Assembly: GCA_038049695.1 (NCBI GenBank)
Contig: CP142460.1
Span: 36,924,001-36,988,000, forward strand
Length of the DNA stretch: 64,000 nt
DNA from: Cinnamomum chago
Lineage: Eukaryota; Streptophyta; Magnoliopsida; Laurales; Lauraceae
Reading direction: 5' to 3'
Within the stretch, counting starts at the first letter, position 1; each line of letters opens with the position of its first letter. Below the pieces are notes generated by a model. It was not told where the DNA came from, did no database searches, and saw only the letters and a list, made by a program, of their open reading frames with translations. Below are positions 1 to 11,053 of the stretch, piece by piece. The position numbers and the translations under genes were made by a program.

Positions 1-265
1 GGAGAGAAGAGAGAAGACGAGAGAGAGGAAAGGGAGAGAGAGATGAGGGTTGGAGGCGATGCAGAGCACGGGAGACGGAGATGCAGAGCGAGCGGGAGAC
101 CGGAGCAGGGGAAAAAATAAGTGGGAAGGGAAAAGTGGGTTCAGTGGGATTATAAAGGACCTTTAGCGATCGCCATTTAGGCTAGGCGGCCACTAATGGT
201 CCTTTTGCAACGGCCCCAAGCGGCCGCCCGCTTTTTCACAACAAATAAGCAAATTTCTAGTAGTG
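1..265. mobile_element. CACTA (En/Spm-type) transposon terminus, partial
   Basis: The last bases (253-265) read, on the reverse strand, CACTACTAGAAAT, the terminal motif of plant CACTA elements. Just inside are GC-rich subterminal words (GGCGGCC, GCGGCCGCC, AACGGCC), as expected of transposase-binding repeats. Bases 1-120 are a GA-rich stretch with no recognisable coding. The element begins outside the window. It interrupts a family-C LTR: the sequence from 266 onward aligns with the LTR at about 62260. The bases CAT at 266-268 may be one copy of the 3-bp target duplication; the partner is not visible. Confidence 0.65.
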
Positions 266-1940
266 CATATTTTATATTGCGTATTTGTTTTCTAGTAAAT
301 GATTCATTTCTTTATGAAAGTTATTGTTTAAACAGGTTTTAATGTTCTCCAATGTAAATCCAGTTATTGTTATATTGTTTCCCGTTCCTTGGTACACTCA
401 TATGCTTTAAATGAATACCCGGTTTGTCAAATATCCATGCTTTTACATATGTTTCCAATGAACACTTGTTTTGCTAGATCTCTATAGTTACACACGCTTT
501 AAATGAATACCCGATTTGTCAAATATCCATGCTTTTACATATGTTTTAAATGAACACTTGTTTTGCCAGATCTCTATGTTTACACATATTTTAAAGGAAC
601 ACCCGATTGTCAAACATCTATGCTTTTATAGATGATGTAAATGAACACATGTTTTGTTAGATCTCCATGTTTTACTCATGCTTTAAATGAATACAGGTTT
701 CATCAAAGATCCATGATGTTGCACTCGTTTTAATTATATGTAGCCTTTGATCAAATAATATGAATGATCACATGTTTTATTTTTCAGCACATTTATTATC
801 TTTTCACCCACCTGCCAAACCGTCGTGTTGACCCACTATTTTTTGCACTTAGGTCCAGACTTCTTCGTCCCGCGCTGAGTGCTTTTGTTGGCTGTGGATC
901 CATGTGTTGCAGGTTCTTTTGTCAGCTATGTCATGTAGATATTAAGCTTGACATCGTAGTTGCGTCACATATGGGTAGTGGTTATTAGCTTGTTATTGTA
1001 TGGCTTTTATTAGCCTTTTCTTGGGATTCTTAATTAATGCACATTGATAATTGTAACTTGAACATGTATGGGAATGTAATATCCTGTTACTGTCAGCTGA
1101 CGAGTTCAAAAAAAATACACTTTCATAGCATTATTTTATGAGGTTTCAAAGATAAAAGAACTCAAAACACTATTTTTAGCATAAAAAGAATAAATTTCCT
1201 CCCCATCATGCTTTGCTCACAGCTTTCCATTATAGATAGTCATTTGTATGCATTTATATGAGTTCCAATGGCCTCCATACAAAATATGTTAAAAAATACT
1301 CTCAATTATGTTAATTTCTCTTTGTAGGTGTTAATTGAAGATTAATTTGAAGATTAAAGTTGAGATTCAAGAGTTAAAGAGAGTAAGGATAAGTTTGGAA
1401 GACAATTGGATGAAGAAATGACAAAGATAGGCCAACAATAAGAAGAAAAATGAAAGACCTGGGTTGGTATTTTGACCATATCTTCTCACCCGGATGTCCG
1501 ATTGAGGTCATATCAGAAGCATTGGAAAGCTTGTTCTAAGATCTACAAATCATATTTCACAACATTTTTCCCAATTCGAACGTTTCGGGGGTCAAAATCA
1601 CACATCAATCTGGGGACTGTTTTCTAACACGAGAATTACATTCATATGTTCATATTTCCATTCTTGTGAAGTCCCACATCGGAAAGAAACAAAAAAGAGC
1701 AAGGCAAATGTCTCTATCTAAGGAAGGAAGCTCTAGGCATTAGACACACAAGCAAGGAGAGCCTCCTCCTCTTTACTTAAGCTATTCATGTAAATTGAGA
1801 GCAATTGTAGAGAGAAAGTGAGGAAAGCTTTGTAAAATTTGAAGATTTGTAATGAAAGCTTTGTCTTCTTCAATGGGTGGCTAATCCCTTTGATTGGATC
1901 TTCTAGATGAAGCTAAGTTGATCCTATTCTTTTTGCTTAT

Positions 1941-2234
1941 GCTCTTTATTTTAATTCCCTTGTTTATGTGCTTAATATGTTAGAATAGATTTGTCTTCAT
2001 TGCATTGTGCAACCTTTCATGCTTATTTTTTTTTTATCTTAGCATTCTTTTTACTATCTATGCTTAGGTTTGATAAATCATGCTTAGGCTCTTTAATTTA
2101 ATTCCCTTGTTTATGTGCTTAATATGTTAGAATAGATTTGTCTTCATTGCATTATGCAACCTTTCATGCTTATTTTTTTTTATCTTAGCATTCTTTTTAC
2201 TATCTATGCTTAGGTTTGATAAATCATGCTTAGG
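1941..2234. repeat. 147-bp tandem duplication inside LTR B
   Basis: Two nearly identical copies (1941-2087 and 2088-2234) start with GCTCTTTA and share CTTGTTTATGTGCTTAATA and a poly-T run of slightly different length. The low divergence suggests a recent duplication or slippage event. Confidence 0.85.
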
Positions 2235-2268
2235 AGTAAATATCTTTTGATGGTTTATGCTTACTTTT

Positions 2269-5200
2269 TGTCGCGACCCCGGACCGGGAATCCGGGATCG
2301 GGACATTAGTGAACAATGATTAATGATGATTATCTACATCAAGAAGATACAATTTATTTAATTTCCCACAGGTGTCCGTGGTGAGGATATTACAACCATC
2401 AAGGAATATTTCTTTTTAAGTGCGGAAGCATGTAGCAAATCAAATAGACAACTATCTCTAGTCATGCAAGCATTAACATCAAATATCAAAACTGTATCAG
2501 AATGAGCAATGATCTATAGCATGTTTCCCAAAAGTTGTTAAAGTTAGACAAAATATCATTTAGTTACATTCCCAAGAATAGAGGCCAACAAAGGCCAATA
2601 AAAACAAAATAATAACCCAAAGAATGGTTAAATTGTTCTCCCAAAATGTTACGCTTCTCATAGCAGTCTGATGTCTACATGACATCGTTAGCGCGCCACT
2701 CAACTAGAGGTTGCGGCTCACCTACCGCCTCCTCTGGCTCCTCCTCAAGGAAACCGGCAACGGGACCTGAGTACCAAAGCAAATGTATCAGACACGACGA
2801 TCTGGCAAGAGAGTGAAAAGATACAACAACATGTAATAGATGAAATATCTCGAAAAGCAAGGAAATCTGTTTAAACGAGAACTCTCATAGAGTAGATAAA
2901 TCACTTGTTAGAAAACAGGTAAATAATGTAAAACCATATAAGGTAACCAAGGAATCGAGAACTAACAAGATGGCAATCACATAGAGCTAAGTCCTCTGTC
3001 ACTAAAGTGACAACAGTATCACGGGATGTTGATCTCAGTCACACAAGGTGAGGAGAATCAACGCAAATCATATATACAATATAAATATACGGGACGGGAC
3101 CACGGTAGCGAACCGGGTATCGGGACGGGACCACGGTGATAAATCGGGTATCGGGATCCAAACTGCAGCTGGCGGGACGGGAGAGGGATCTCCAAGTCGG
3201 TGGATCAAACCGACAAGGTATCCAAGCTTAGTGATGCCGACTCATAGGTTAAATATCAAATCGAGACATATGCAAGTAAATCAAGTACAAGTAAATAAAT
3301 GAACGGGCAAGAATACTCAAATGTATAACTTTCATTTCATGTCGGGCAATACTCTTCGGGACAAGTTAATGTTACTAGTGTAACCATCAAGCTTTCGGGA
3401 ACAATTCGTGTAAGGTAAATCTTGGAAATGAAGGAACATAATGAGCTATACCATTTCGGGAAAACTATTGATTTCAAGATCTATTTAAGTGAATAGGGGT
3501 CCCGTATGTCGATTGTAATAGAGGTTTGGTACTCCTTGAGTTTGAAGACATCCCGGGCTCCTTATACACTTTGGACTTTCAGAACTTCGAATGACATCCT
3601 TGTGATATGGTTTCTTTCTCGGATGGCCTCATACAATGCCTAGTGAATCTCCTTTGATCGACAAAGCTCAGCGCTCGAACGAACCGGAGAGTTCGTTCGA
3701 GCGAGGAGCTTTTCGAAATCTGGGGAATTTCGGTTACCTGGCGGTCAGCCGCCGCTGGGATGGGCGGCTAGCCGCTGGCTGACCGCGGTTAGGCTGCAGA
3801 AATGCAGCTTACTGGAAAGCTAACCGCCAAGTGCGGTTAGCTGGCGGTTAGCCGCCGATGGGTCCGGCGGTTAGCCGCTAACTAACCGTGGAGCTGACCG
3901 AGTTTTCAGGTGGAGAAGTGTGCTCTCTGGAAAAGAAACCGTGACATTTCGGCTAGCTGGCGGTTAGCCGCCGGGTGACCGCAGGCTGACCGCCAGGTGC
4001 GGGAAACACCCACTGTGTTCAGATTTGAGCCCTTTCTCCTCCTCAAAACCATTCTCCCCACTTCCACTTGGTCCCTGCAATATGACTGAGCTAAGAGCTC
4101 CTCCAATGCCTCTATCTACACTTCTTCAAAACCTCATCATGTGTTCACTCCATCACTTCTTCCATATCAAGTCCAATACAAAGGAAAGAGGAAGGAAACC
4201 ATTTCACAAACATTCATATAGGATATACCCAAAAGACAATAAATGCTGAACCAACATATTTACAAAACATTAAATGAGGCTATCAAGATGCAAAAAGGGC
4301 ATTTATTTCAACCATAAACACATTAATGAAAGCATGAAAATCCATAAATGCTTCACCAAACCATTTGAAACTTAAAACACCCAATCATTCACTTGCCTCA
4401 AGTCCAAGCTAGCTGAAATCAAGCCTCTATTCACTTCTATTGCTCAAAGCCAAGCTACAATAAAAAAAAAACCCCAAAACAAACCCTAAAATGGGTCAAA
4501 CAATGAAATGACAAGGAAACCTTTCAATAATAAAGGTGGATCTTCTCTAAGGCTATAGGAACAGAAGATTGAGAAGAACACTTACTTGGATGACCTTCAA
4601 ATGAAGAGAGCTATCTCAAAGGGAGTCTCAAAGTTGATGGATTCTTCTACAAAAGGTATCAAAGTGAAACTTGCTAGATGAGGAAGAGGTTGGTGATCTC
4701 CATTTCGAGTTTGGTGCAAGATTAGTGTGGTTTGGAGATGAAGAAGCAAGAAGAAGAAGAGAAACACAAGGAACCCTAGGTTCAGCTGGTTTGTGCTGGA
4801 GCAAATGGAGAGTGGAATGAATGAAGGAGGTGGGTTCTTTTTTGTTAACAAGTGAGAGGTTGGGTCCCACAACTTAAGGGACTAGTTTGGCTGAAATCAT
4901 CTATTTAAGTACCTCGGACGAAGTCGACGAAGAAGGAAGAAATGTTCGTCGAAATATCTAGTTTCCAAAAAGTATATGTTTTGCGGGTTTCGGGAATATC
5001 AAGTTTTGGGTACAGATTTGGTGTGAAATGATTGTTTTACCCTCAAGGCTATGAAATCGGGTTTCGGGATCTCAAACGGGGACGGGATCAACATGAAGGT
5101 TGTAGGGATCATCAAAACGAGTAAAACGGGATTAAAATCATGAATGTAAAAACCTCCGATAAATCCTCAAACATATGCAATGTCATGAAAAGGAACCCCC

Positions 5201-5351
5201 AAAGGGCCCTACTAACACAAGGCAAATCAAAATCCCCAAAACTATATCAAAAGCTATTCCAAACCCAATTTAGCCAAAACACTAATCAAGCTTAGCACTA
5301 ACACGCAACTTAATTAGTACTAATCGGGTTCACTCGGGTCGGGGTCTTACA
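2269..5351 (-). mobile_element. Solo LTR, family A copy 1 (3083 bp)
   Basis: Read on the minus strand it starts TGTAAGACCCCGACCC or a close variant and ends GGGTCGCGACA. Exact 5-bp duplications CTTTT (2264-2268 and 5352-5356) flank it. It aligns over its length with copies at 13873, 18141 and 34926. It contains a palindrome cassette (3670-4010), a tandem GGACCACGGT minisatellite (3085-3165), the GTCACTTTAGTGAC hairpin near 3000 and a CGATGTC hairpin near 2685. There is no gag-pol, so it is the product of LTR-LTR recombination. Several small open frames in it are not genes. Confidence 0.92.
3672..3703. repeat. Perfect 13-bp inverted repeat in LTR A cassette
   Basis: CGCTCGAACGAAC (3672-3684), a 6-base loop, then its exact reverse complement (3691-3703). 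The equivalent hairpin in copy 2 (15513-15544) differs at the same position in both arms, so pairing is kept. Confidence 0.85.
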
Positions 5352-6473
5352 CTTTTGATAGATAGTTATTAGGAATCTTTTCTTTTATGAAGGGAAAAAA
5401 ATCTTGGCTATTAGATTATTAATTTCTATCTTAGACCTTTAAAGTTATATTTTCCAAATCTAAGCATTGATTTGTCATTATATTTGAGTATTTGTTTGGG
5501 AAAATAGAAGAGCATTAGCATTGGATTAGTGTCACTTAGTGGATTCTAGATGATTCAATCTATCCATTAGTATTGCTTGTTGCTTATTTTAATTACTTTA
5601 GCTTGATTGTATTCACATTCCCACACACTTATTCTCTTGTTTTAATTCTCACACTCCATTTCTCTATCCACACCATCATATCCATTAGCTTATTTGTTCA
5701 TACCTTCTATGTGTTTGTTTTTATTCCTCCTTTGATTTTACACTTTTAGCACATTTCTTTTTTATCTCCATCACTCATTTTCTATCTTGTTCTCCTTATT
5801 AGTTAGTTTTCATGGATGCTTTTAGTTTATTTCTATCTTGATCTTTCACTTATTTTCACACACTTACTCATTTGACCTATCTAACATTGATCATTTGTTC
5901 TTGTTATTAACCTTGTTATTTTTCTTTTGTCATTAACTTTGTTACTAACCTTGTTCTTCTATTTCTAGTTACATCTCTTTGTTATCTAGTTTCTTGTTTT
6001 CTTTTAATTTTCATTTTTTTTTTACTTTCCTTGTTATTATCTTGTTTCTTGTTTCTTGTTTTTGTTATCTCCATTTGCATTTGTTAGCTATATTTGAGTT
6101 GATACTCCTTTTCATTAATCATTGTTATTTCTCTTGTAACGATCATCGTGGGAACGATATTCGGACTTTCATAGTCTATATTACTTGAGACAACCGTATA
6201 CTTGCGGAAAATTCCCAACCATCAGCTCTGTACTTGGTTGTAATGGTTTATTCCAGTCTGATATGATTCTTGATATAATAGCTATATGCTAACGGTTGAA
6301 TGCGACATGGAATCCGATGGCCACGGACTCCGGGTCGCAACGCTATGAAAGCTTCCGCAAAATATTCATAGTGTGTTGGAATGTGTTGTCTTCACACACG
6401 CGGATCTTGGGAGAAAATATATCTATCCTTAATCTCATTCGCGCCCCCGAGGTTCCGATTTGGGGGCGTGACA

Positions 6474-7270
6474 ATAAGTCCTTTACGAACCTTCTGTAAT
6501 AGCTTGCCAATCCTAACAAGCTCCGAACTTCAGGTACATTCTTCGGACTGACAATTGGTAATTGCTTCGATCTCAGCTGAATCAATAACTAAACCATCTC
6601 TGGTAATTAAATGACCCAGAAATGCAACTTGCTGCAACCAAAAGTCGCACTTCTCTAGTTTTGCATACAACTGATAATCCCTCAATATCTGCAAGGCTGT
6701 TCTCAGATGATGTGAATGCTCTTGTTCTGACTTTGAATATACCAGGATGTCATCAATGAAGATTACAACAAACTGGTCTAGATATGAAGCAAGCACTCTG
6801 TTAATTAAAGCCATAAAAGCTATAGGTGTATTTGTTAGACCAAAAGGCATCATTAAAAATTCATAGTGACCGTAACAAGTCTTGAATGCAATCTTCTGTA
6901 CATCTTCATCTTTAACTCGAATCTAATGATATCTAGATCTAAGATCAATCTTGGAAAAGTATGTTGCACCTTGGAGTTGATCAAACAACTCATCATTTCT
7001 AGACAGTGGGTACTTATTATTGATTGTCATTTGATTTATCTGCTTATAATCGATACACATTCTAAGGGTGCCATCATTCTTCTTCACAAGCAATACAAGT
7101 GCTCCACATTGTGAGACACTAGGTTTTACGAAACCTTTGTCGAGCAAATCTTGTATCTGCTTCTTCAAATCATATAACTCCGATGGTGTCATTCTGTACG
7201 GTGCTTTGGATATCGATGCAGTACTGGACACAAGTTCTTATAGTGAAGTCTACTTCCCTTGCTAGAGGTA
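6474..7270 (-). pseudogene. Ty3/Gypsy reverse transcriptase fragment
   Basis: Minus-strand frames at 6923-7231 and 6530-6853 encode Ty3-type reverse transcriptase: an N-terminal [10 protein letters not shown] block, a KIDLRS block, MPFGLTN, and the catalytic FIDDILVYS motif. A third frame adds the YYRRFV connection region before the sequence is cut at 6474 by the LTR end of family C. Frames shift at about 6560 and break at about 6900, and typical residues are lost (SRNDELF where PRIDELF is usual). RNase H and integrase are absent. The protein would copy element RNA into cDNA in cytoplasmic particles; this copy cannot. It resembles chromovirus-type elements, like the plus-strand copy at 11054, but is much more decayed. 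Confidence 0.88.
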
Positions 7271-7389
7271 AACCTGACACCTCATCTGGAAACATGTCTG
7301 GAAATTCACCAACGCATGAATATTTCTCAACTCCTGAACATGCTTCTTTTCAGAGATGAATGTGATGTAGCCTTCACAACCACTACGCA

Positions 7390-7866
7390 TCATTCATTCA
7401 GCCTTGAGTGCTGAAACAAGCCTTGTATTATATTTCTTTTGAACTCCTTCAAGCAGTACACTAGTGCTGGCTTCATCAACTCTAAAAGTGATGATTTTGC
7501 GGAAACATTATAAACAAGCCCTGTCTTCGTAAACCAATCCATGCCAAAGACTACATTGAAATCATTCATTGCTAACTCAACCAAATCAGCTGGCATTGAC
7601 ACTTCCCTAATTTTAACATTGCACTGGGGAATATACAGTTCACATACTACTCTTTTCCCTAAGGGAGTAGCTACAGTAAAATCATATGGCAATTGCATTA
7701 TCCAATTTTGCATATCACAAGCAAATGAAGGTGGTACAAATGAATGCGTAGAACCGGGATCAAATAATGTAATTGCAGGTCTATTGTCTATAAGTATTGT
7801 ACCTTTAACTGCATTGGCTGCAACGTCAGCTTGCTCTTGGTTAATAGCATATGCCATTCCAGCCAT
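7390..7866 (-). pseudogene. Ty3/Gypsy aspartic protease region
   Basis: The 158-residue open stretch contains LFDPGSTHSF, which matches the catalytic aspartate loop of retrotransposon proteases. The Asp is present and a Pro replaces the usual Ser/Thr after it, a variant seen in plant Gypsy elements. Downstream is FGMDWF, matching the conserved (L/F)GMDWL block. In a working element this enzyme cuts the Gag-Pol polyprotein. It lies in order between gag to the right and reverse transcriptase to the left on the minus strand. The frame continues briefly into a region with stops, so it is a relic. Confidence 0.85.
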
Positions 7867-8042
7867 CTGTGGCCTATTGGGCTGCTGTTGCTACCTTGGC
7901 TGCTACTTCTGCAATTGACGTTGTTGGCCTTGACGTTGAGGCTATTGTTGCCTAAGAGGAGTGGGCAAGGCCAATTGCTGTGGAAAAGCAGGAAGTGCTG
8001 CTTGTCCTTGAGCAGGCCACTGATATGGAGCTTTGTTATCTC

Positions 8043-9090
8043 TCATAGCCCTTGGACATTGTCCCATTCTGTGTTCCAAAGAACCACAGATGAGGCATGC
8101 TCCAGTAGTCCTCTAACATAACTTAATCCTGTGAGAATTTCCATAAGTCTCACAGACTGGCATTTTCTCATTCCTCTCATTCCTTGCAACAAATTTCTAT
8201 TTCTGTCTCTTGTCCTTGGACTGTCCTCCTTTCTTGAACCATGAATCACCACTTTTTTTGGTGTTCACAGCCGTCTTCTCATTGTGTACTTCCTCAGCTG
8301 TCAATGCCCTATCAACGGTATCATCGAAAGTAGCAGGCTTCTGATAAGCCACAACTATTGCCTTGTACACTGGATTTAATCCATTGATAAACCCTTTGAC
8401 CTTCTCGGCCTCCATATCTACCAAATTGATAGCGTACTTGGACATTTGTAGGAAGGCATGGACATATGCAGATACGGTCAGTTGACTGTGTTTCAAGCTT
8501 AGAAACTCTGCTTCCTTCAACTGTTGCACATGTTTTGGGACAAACTTTCTTTGAAACTTCTTCTTAAAAGTCTCTCAGATATTGACTGTGGGCATTGCTT
8601 TGAATGCATCTCTGACACTTTTCCACCATGTCTTTGCTACCCCTCTTAGCATAGTGGAGGTAAGCAAGACTCTTTGTTTATGAGCGCATACGATAGTGTC
8701 AAACACATCCTTGATGTGTTCCAGCCACTCGTCAGCTTGTAGGACATCTTTAGTGCCATGAAATTCAGTAGCTCCTCTCTTCTGAAACTGCTTGAAAAGG
8801 ATATTAGGATATTTTTCCTTATCCTGCACCACCACTTGAGTCTCAACATTATGTTGTTGCTGGATGGGTGGTATCGTTGGAGTTTGCACTTGAGCCTGCA
8901 TCTAACTATGTACTTTTAACATGGAAGCCACTTGGGCTTACATACCCATTTGTGCTTCGTGGCTCTTGGCCATCTGCTCCAGAATAGTAGTAAATCTAGC
9001 ATCCGCATCAGATATAGGAAGGGAATGTTTAAGACCATCGTTAACAACCTCTATAAAGTCATCATTCCCTGATCATGATCCAGATGCCAT
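8043..9090 (-). pseudogene. Ty3/Gypsy gag relic with zinc knuckle
   Basis: A start codon at 9088-9090 (minus strand) is followed within a few codons by a nonsense TGA. Beyond it lie two open stretches, 8575-8901 and 8197-8529, with the plant retrotransposon capsid pattern: ATEFHGTKD, then WLEHIKDVF near the start, and VDRALTAEEV near the end. On another frame near 8055-8105 is a CCHC knuckle with CLICGSLEHRMGQC spacing, the nucleic-acid-binding part of Gag. Several stops and at least one frameshift separate the pieces. Gag would form the virus-like particle. Confidence in identity is high; exact ends are uncertain. Confidence 0.82.
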
Positions 9091-9253
9091 GCTTTAAACA
9101 ATATGGAACGTAAGATACATATTTTTATACTTCCAGCACATATATATATCACATATAGTGAAAATAATAAATCACAAATCCTAAGTTGGATTTGTTACGA
9201 AACTTAACGTTCCTCACTTCATTCTCACACTTTCTAAGTCTTTTAAAATTTCT

Positions 9254-11017
9254 TGTTAGTTTTATGGTCTCAATACCAAGTATATGATGTAATAAATTGA
9301 TTCATTTCTTTATTTATCAATACAATCATGCTTTCCTTTCATGAGATGAATGGTGTTTAATTATATGCTTGCACATAACCAATACAGATGACATAATGAT
9401 TCATGAGATGAACCGGAGTCCACAAGTATACTAGATGTAATACATGTGTATGGATGAGATCCACATACAGGAGACATGTATTGCAAATCTTATACTTAAA
9501 TATCTTCACAACCAGTGATGAGATTGGGCATCTCATCTGACAAGGTTGCAGCACTTTGATCAATATGAGATAGTGTGATTTGTCTCGATCATCGGAATGT
9601 AAGATTCTAGATCATGGTGCTGGTACATTGGATGTATTGAAGGACCATGAGAAGCACCTTATATACACTGTCTTTACTTTAAGGTCTGCGCTCATAATTC
9701 CCTAGCAATAGGCTCATAATCCCGAGACATTAATGAACTCAAGTTTCTATCTATGCATTTGCTTTGAGTCACCAATGAGTAAGGCCAATTGTAGGTCAAC
9801 ACCTCGGTGATTTGGGTACGTGGTAGTAGAGTTGTGGGAACATTCAATGGTCAAGATGGAATCTATCTTTAATATCCCCTTGTGCCAATTAATGGATTTA
9901 TCATTGGTAAGTGCGCACCCATTCCAATTAAGAGTTAATTGGATCGGTACCAAATGATCATTATAATTAATTGGGGCTCAAGGATAATAAGATATGGATC
10001 TAATTTGGTGGACATGTCCAATTGATCCAAGGATATAGATGGAGGGTCCTACTTGTGGTACTGAGGAAGTTTAGGGTCTTCATTGTAATTTATTCCTAAG
10101 ACTGGAGTTCAATTGCATTTATATAGTGGAGTTATTTGCAATTAACTGCGGGCCCGGATTACACATGAGATGTGGGGTCGCGTGTCCCAGTTGGAGCCAG
10201 CTTTCTAAGGAATCCCTAGTGGTCCCCACGCTAGCCCAAATTATTAGAAAGATACTAATTCTACTTGAACTCTAATAGGAAGGTTACTATTTCTATTTGA
10301 AGTGAGACTTCTAATAGTGGTAATAGTAAGTTACTAATTATTAATGGAAGTGGGACTTCTATTTTAATTAGAAAGGAGAAAGCTACTAATTGTTGTGGAA
10401 GTGAGATTTCTATGGCAACTAGCAAGGGAGAAGTTTACTATTTTGTAATGGGAGTTAAACTTCTATTTCAAATAGGAAAAGAGGTGGAATTGAGGGCTAT
10501 ATAAAGAGGAACAAACCCGTCTTGGACGTCCATAATAGTGAGAGCCATTCCAGCCCCTTTGTGCAAGTATTGCACAAGTTCTCTTCCTCTCTAAGTTCTC
10601 TTCTCTTTCTCCTCTAGTTTCTTAGAGTTACTAGTTAGGTTTTCTCTTGGAGATTCCACCGTCTTCTTGAGAAAAGAGATCTAATACGGGTAATAGCGTG
10701 GAAGATCAAAAGGTGTTGGAGATTCTGAATTGGATAGTGAAGGTGTTCATCATCAAAGGAAAGAACTCAAATTCTCCATTAGAGCACTACAAAGCTCCAA
10801 AGGTATAAATCTACATCCTTGTATGTTGTGGATTTCGTGGTTGCATGTTTAGGTGTTGTTTTCTATCTTCTAGATAATATATATTGTTGTACATGATTTA
10901 TGAGTTTGAGGGAATGCATCCTGGATTGGTTTTGTTGCCTTCTAGATAAATGATCCCAGCATCAAGTGGGTCAAAAGTTTTTGAAACCTATCTGGAAGGC
11001 CCACCTATTTTCCAACA
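9254..11017 (+). mobile_element. Copia-like solo LTR, family D (1764 bp)
   Basis: It starts TGTTAGTTTTATGG, ends TATTTTCCAACA, and is bordered by the exact 5-bp repeat TTTCT (9249-9253 and 11018-11022). The TGTTRG...CCAACA termini and an internal TATA box with a CT-rich leader are typical of plant copia LTRs. No coding region lies inside. It is inserted in the leader of the minus-strand Gypsy relic. Confidence 0.88.
10497..10506 (+). promoter_or_regulatory. TATA box of LTR D
   Basis: CTATATAAAG lies in a GGGCTATATAAAGAGG context, followed by a CT-rich stretch (10580-10620). This is the usual order of promoter and transcribed leader in a plant copia LTR. Confidence 0.6.
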
Positions 11018-11041
11018 TTTCTAACTTAGCCTTTTTAACTA

Positions 11042-11053
11042 GCTCTGATATCT
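11042..11053 (-). other. Degenerate primer-binding site of the minus-strand Gypsy relic
   Basis: On the minus strand the sequence contains TATCAGAGC, matching 9 bases of the initiator-Met-tRNA-complementary site TGGTATCAGAGC used by many plant Gypsy elements. Its position upstream of the gag start fits once LTR D (9254-11017) is removed. The 5' LTR that should follow has been replaced by the plus-strand pol. Confidence 0.45.

Larger units (their letters stand above)
1098..6221 (+). mobile_element. Solo LTR, family B (2.0 kb net), interrupted
   Basis: It begins TGACGAGTTC, ends TTCCCAACCA, and is flanked by the exact 5-bp repeat TCAGC. Removing the nested LTR at 2269-5351 and its duplication leaves about 2036 bp. 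No internal coding region, primer-binding site or second LTR is present, so it is a solo LTR. The end carries ATACTTGCGG a few bases before the terminus, a feature common in long LTRs of Tat/Ogre-type Ty3 elements; that family assignment is tentative. T-rich low-complexity sequence fills 5400-6120; open frames there are chance. Confidence 0.75.
266..6473 (+). mobile_element. Family-C LTR, 3' part, split by a nested insertion
   Basis: Bases 266-1097 and 6227-6473 together match the 3' third of the complete family-C LTR at 57358-63525, including the repeated 'TTTAAATGAA(T/C)ACCCG' blocks. The terminus ends in GGGGGCGTGACA at 6473. A 5-bp duplication TCAGC (1093-1097 and 6222-6226) marks the interrupting element, so the two parts were once contiguous. 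The 5' end is cut by the CACTA element or lies outside the window. To its right it abuts reverse transcriptase in the opposite orientation, so it is not the 5' LTR of that element. Confidence 0.8.

Noticed and set aside
3085..3165. Short spaced repeats resembling a CRISPR array
   Set aside because: Only 2-3 imperfect direct units inside a plant LTR, with no unique spacers or cas genes.
9266..9290. A primer-binding-site-like TTGGTATTGAGACC on the minus strand
   Set aside because: It lies inside LTR D, whose TTTCT duplications place its start at 9254; the match to TGGTATCAGAGC is therefore chance. The better site is at 11042-11053.
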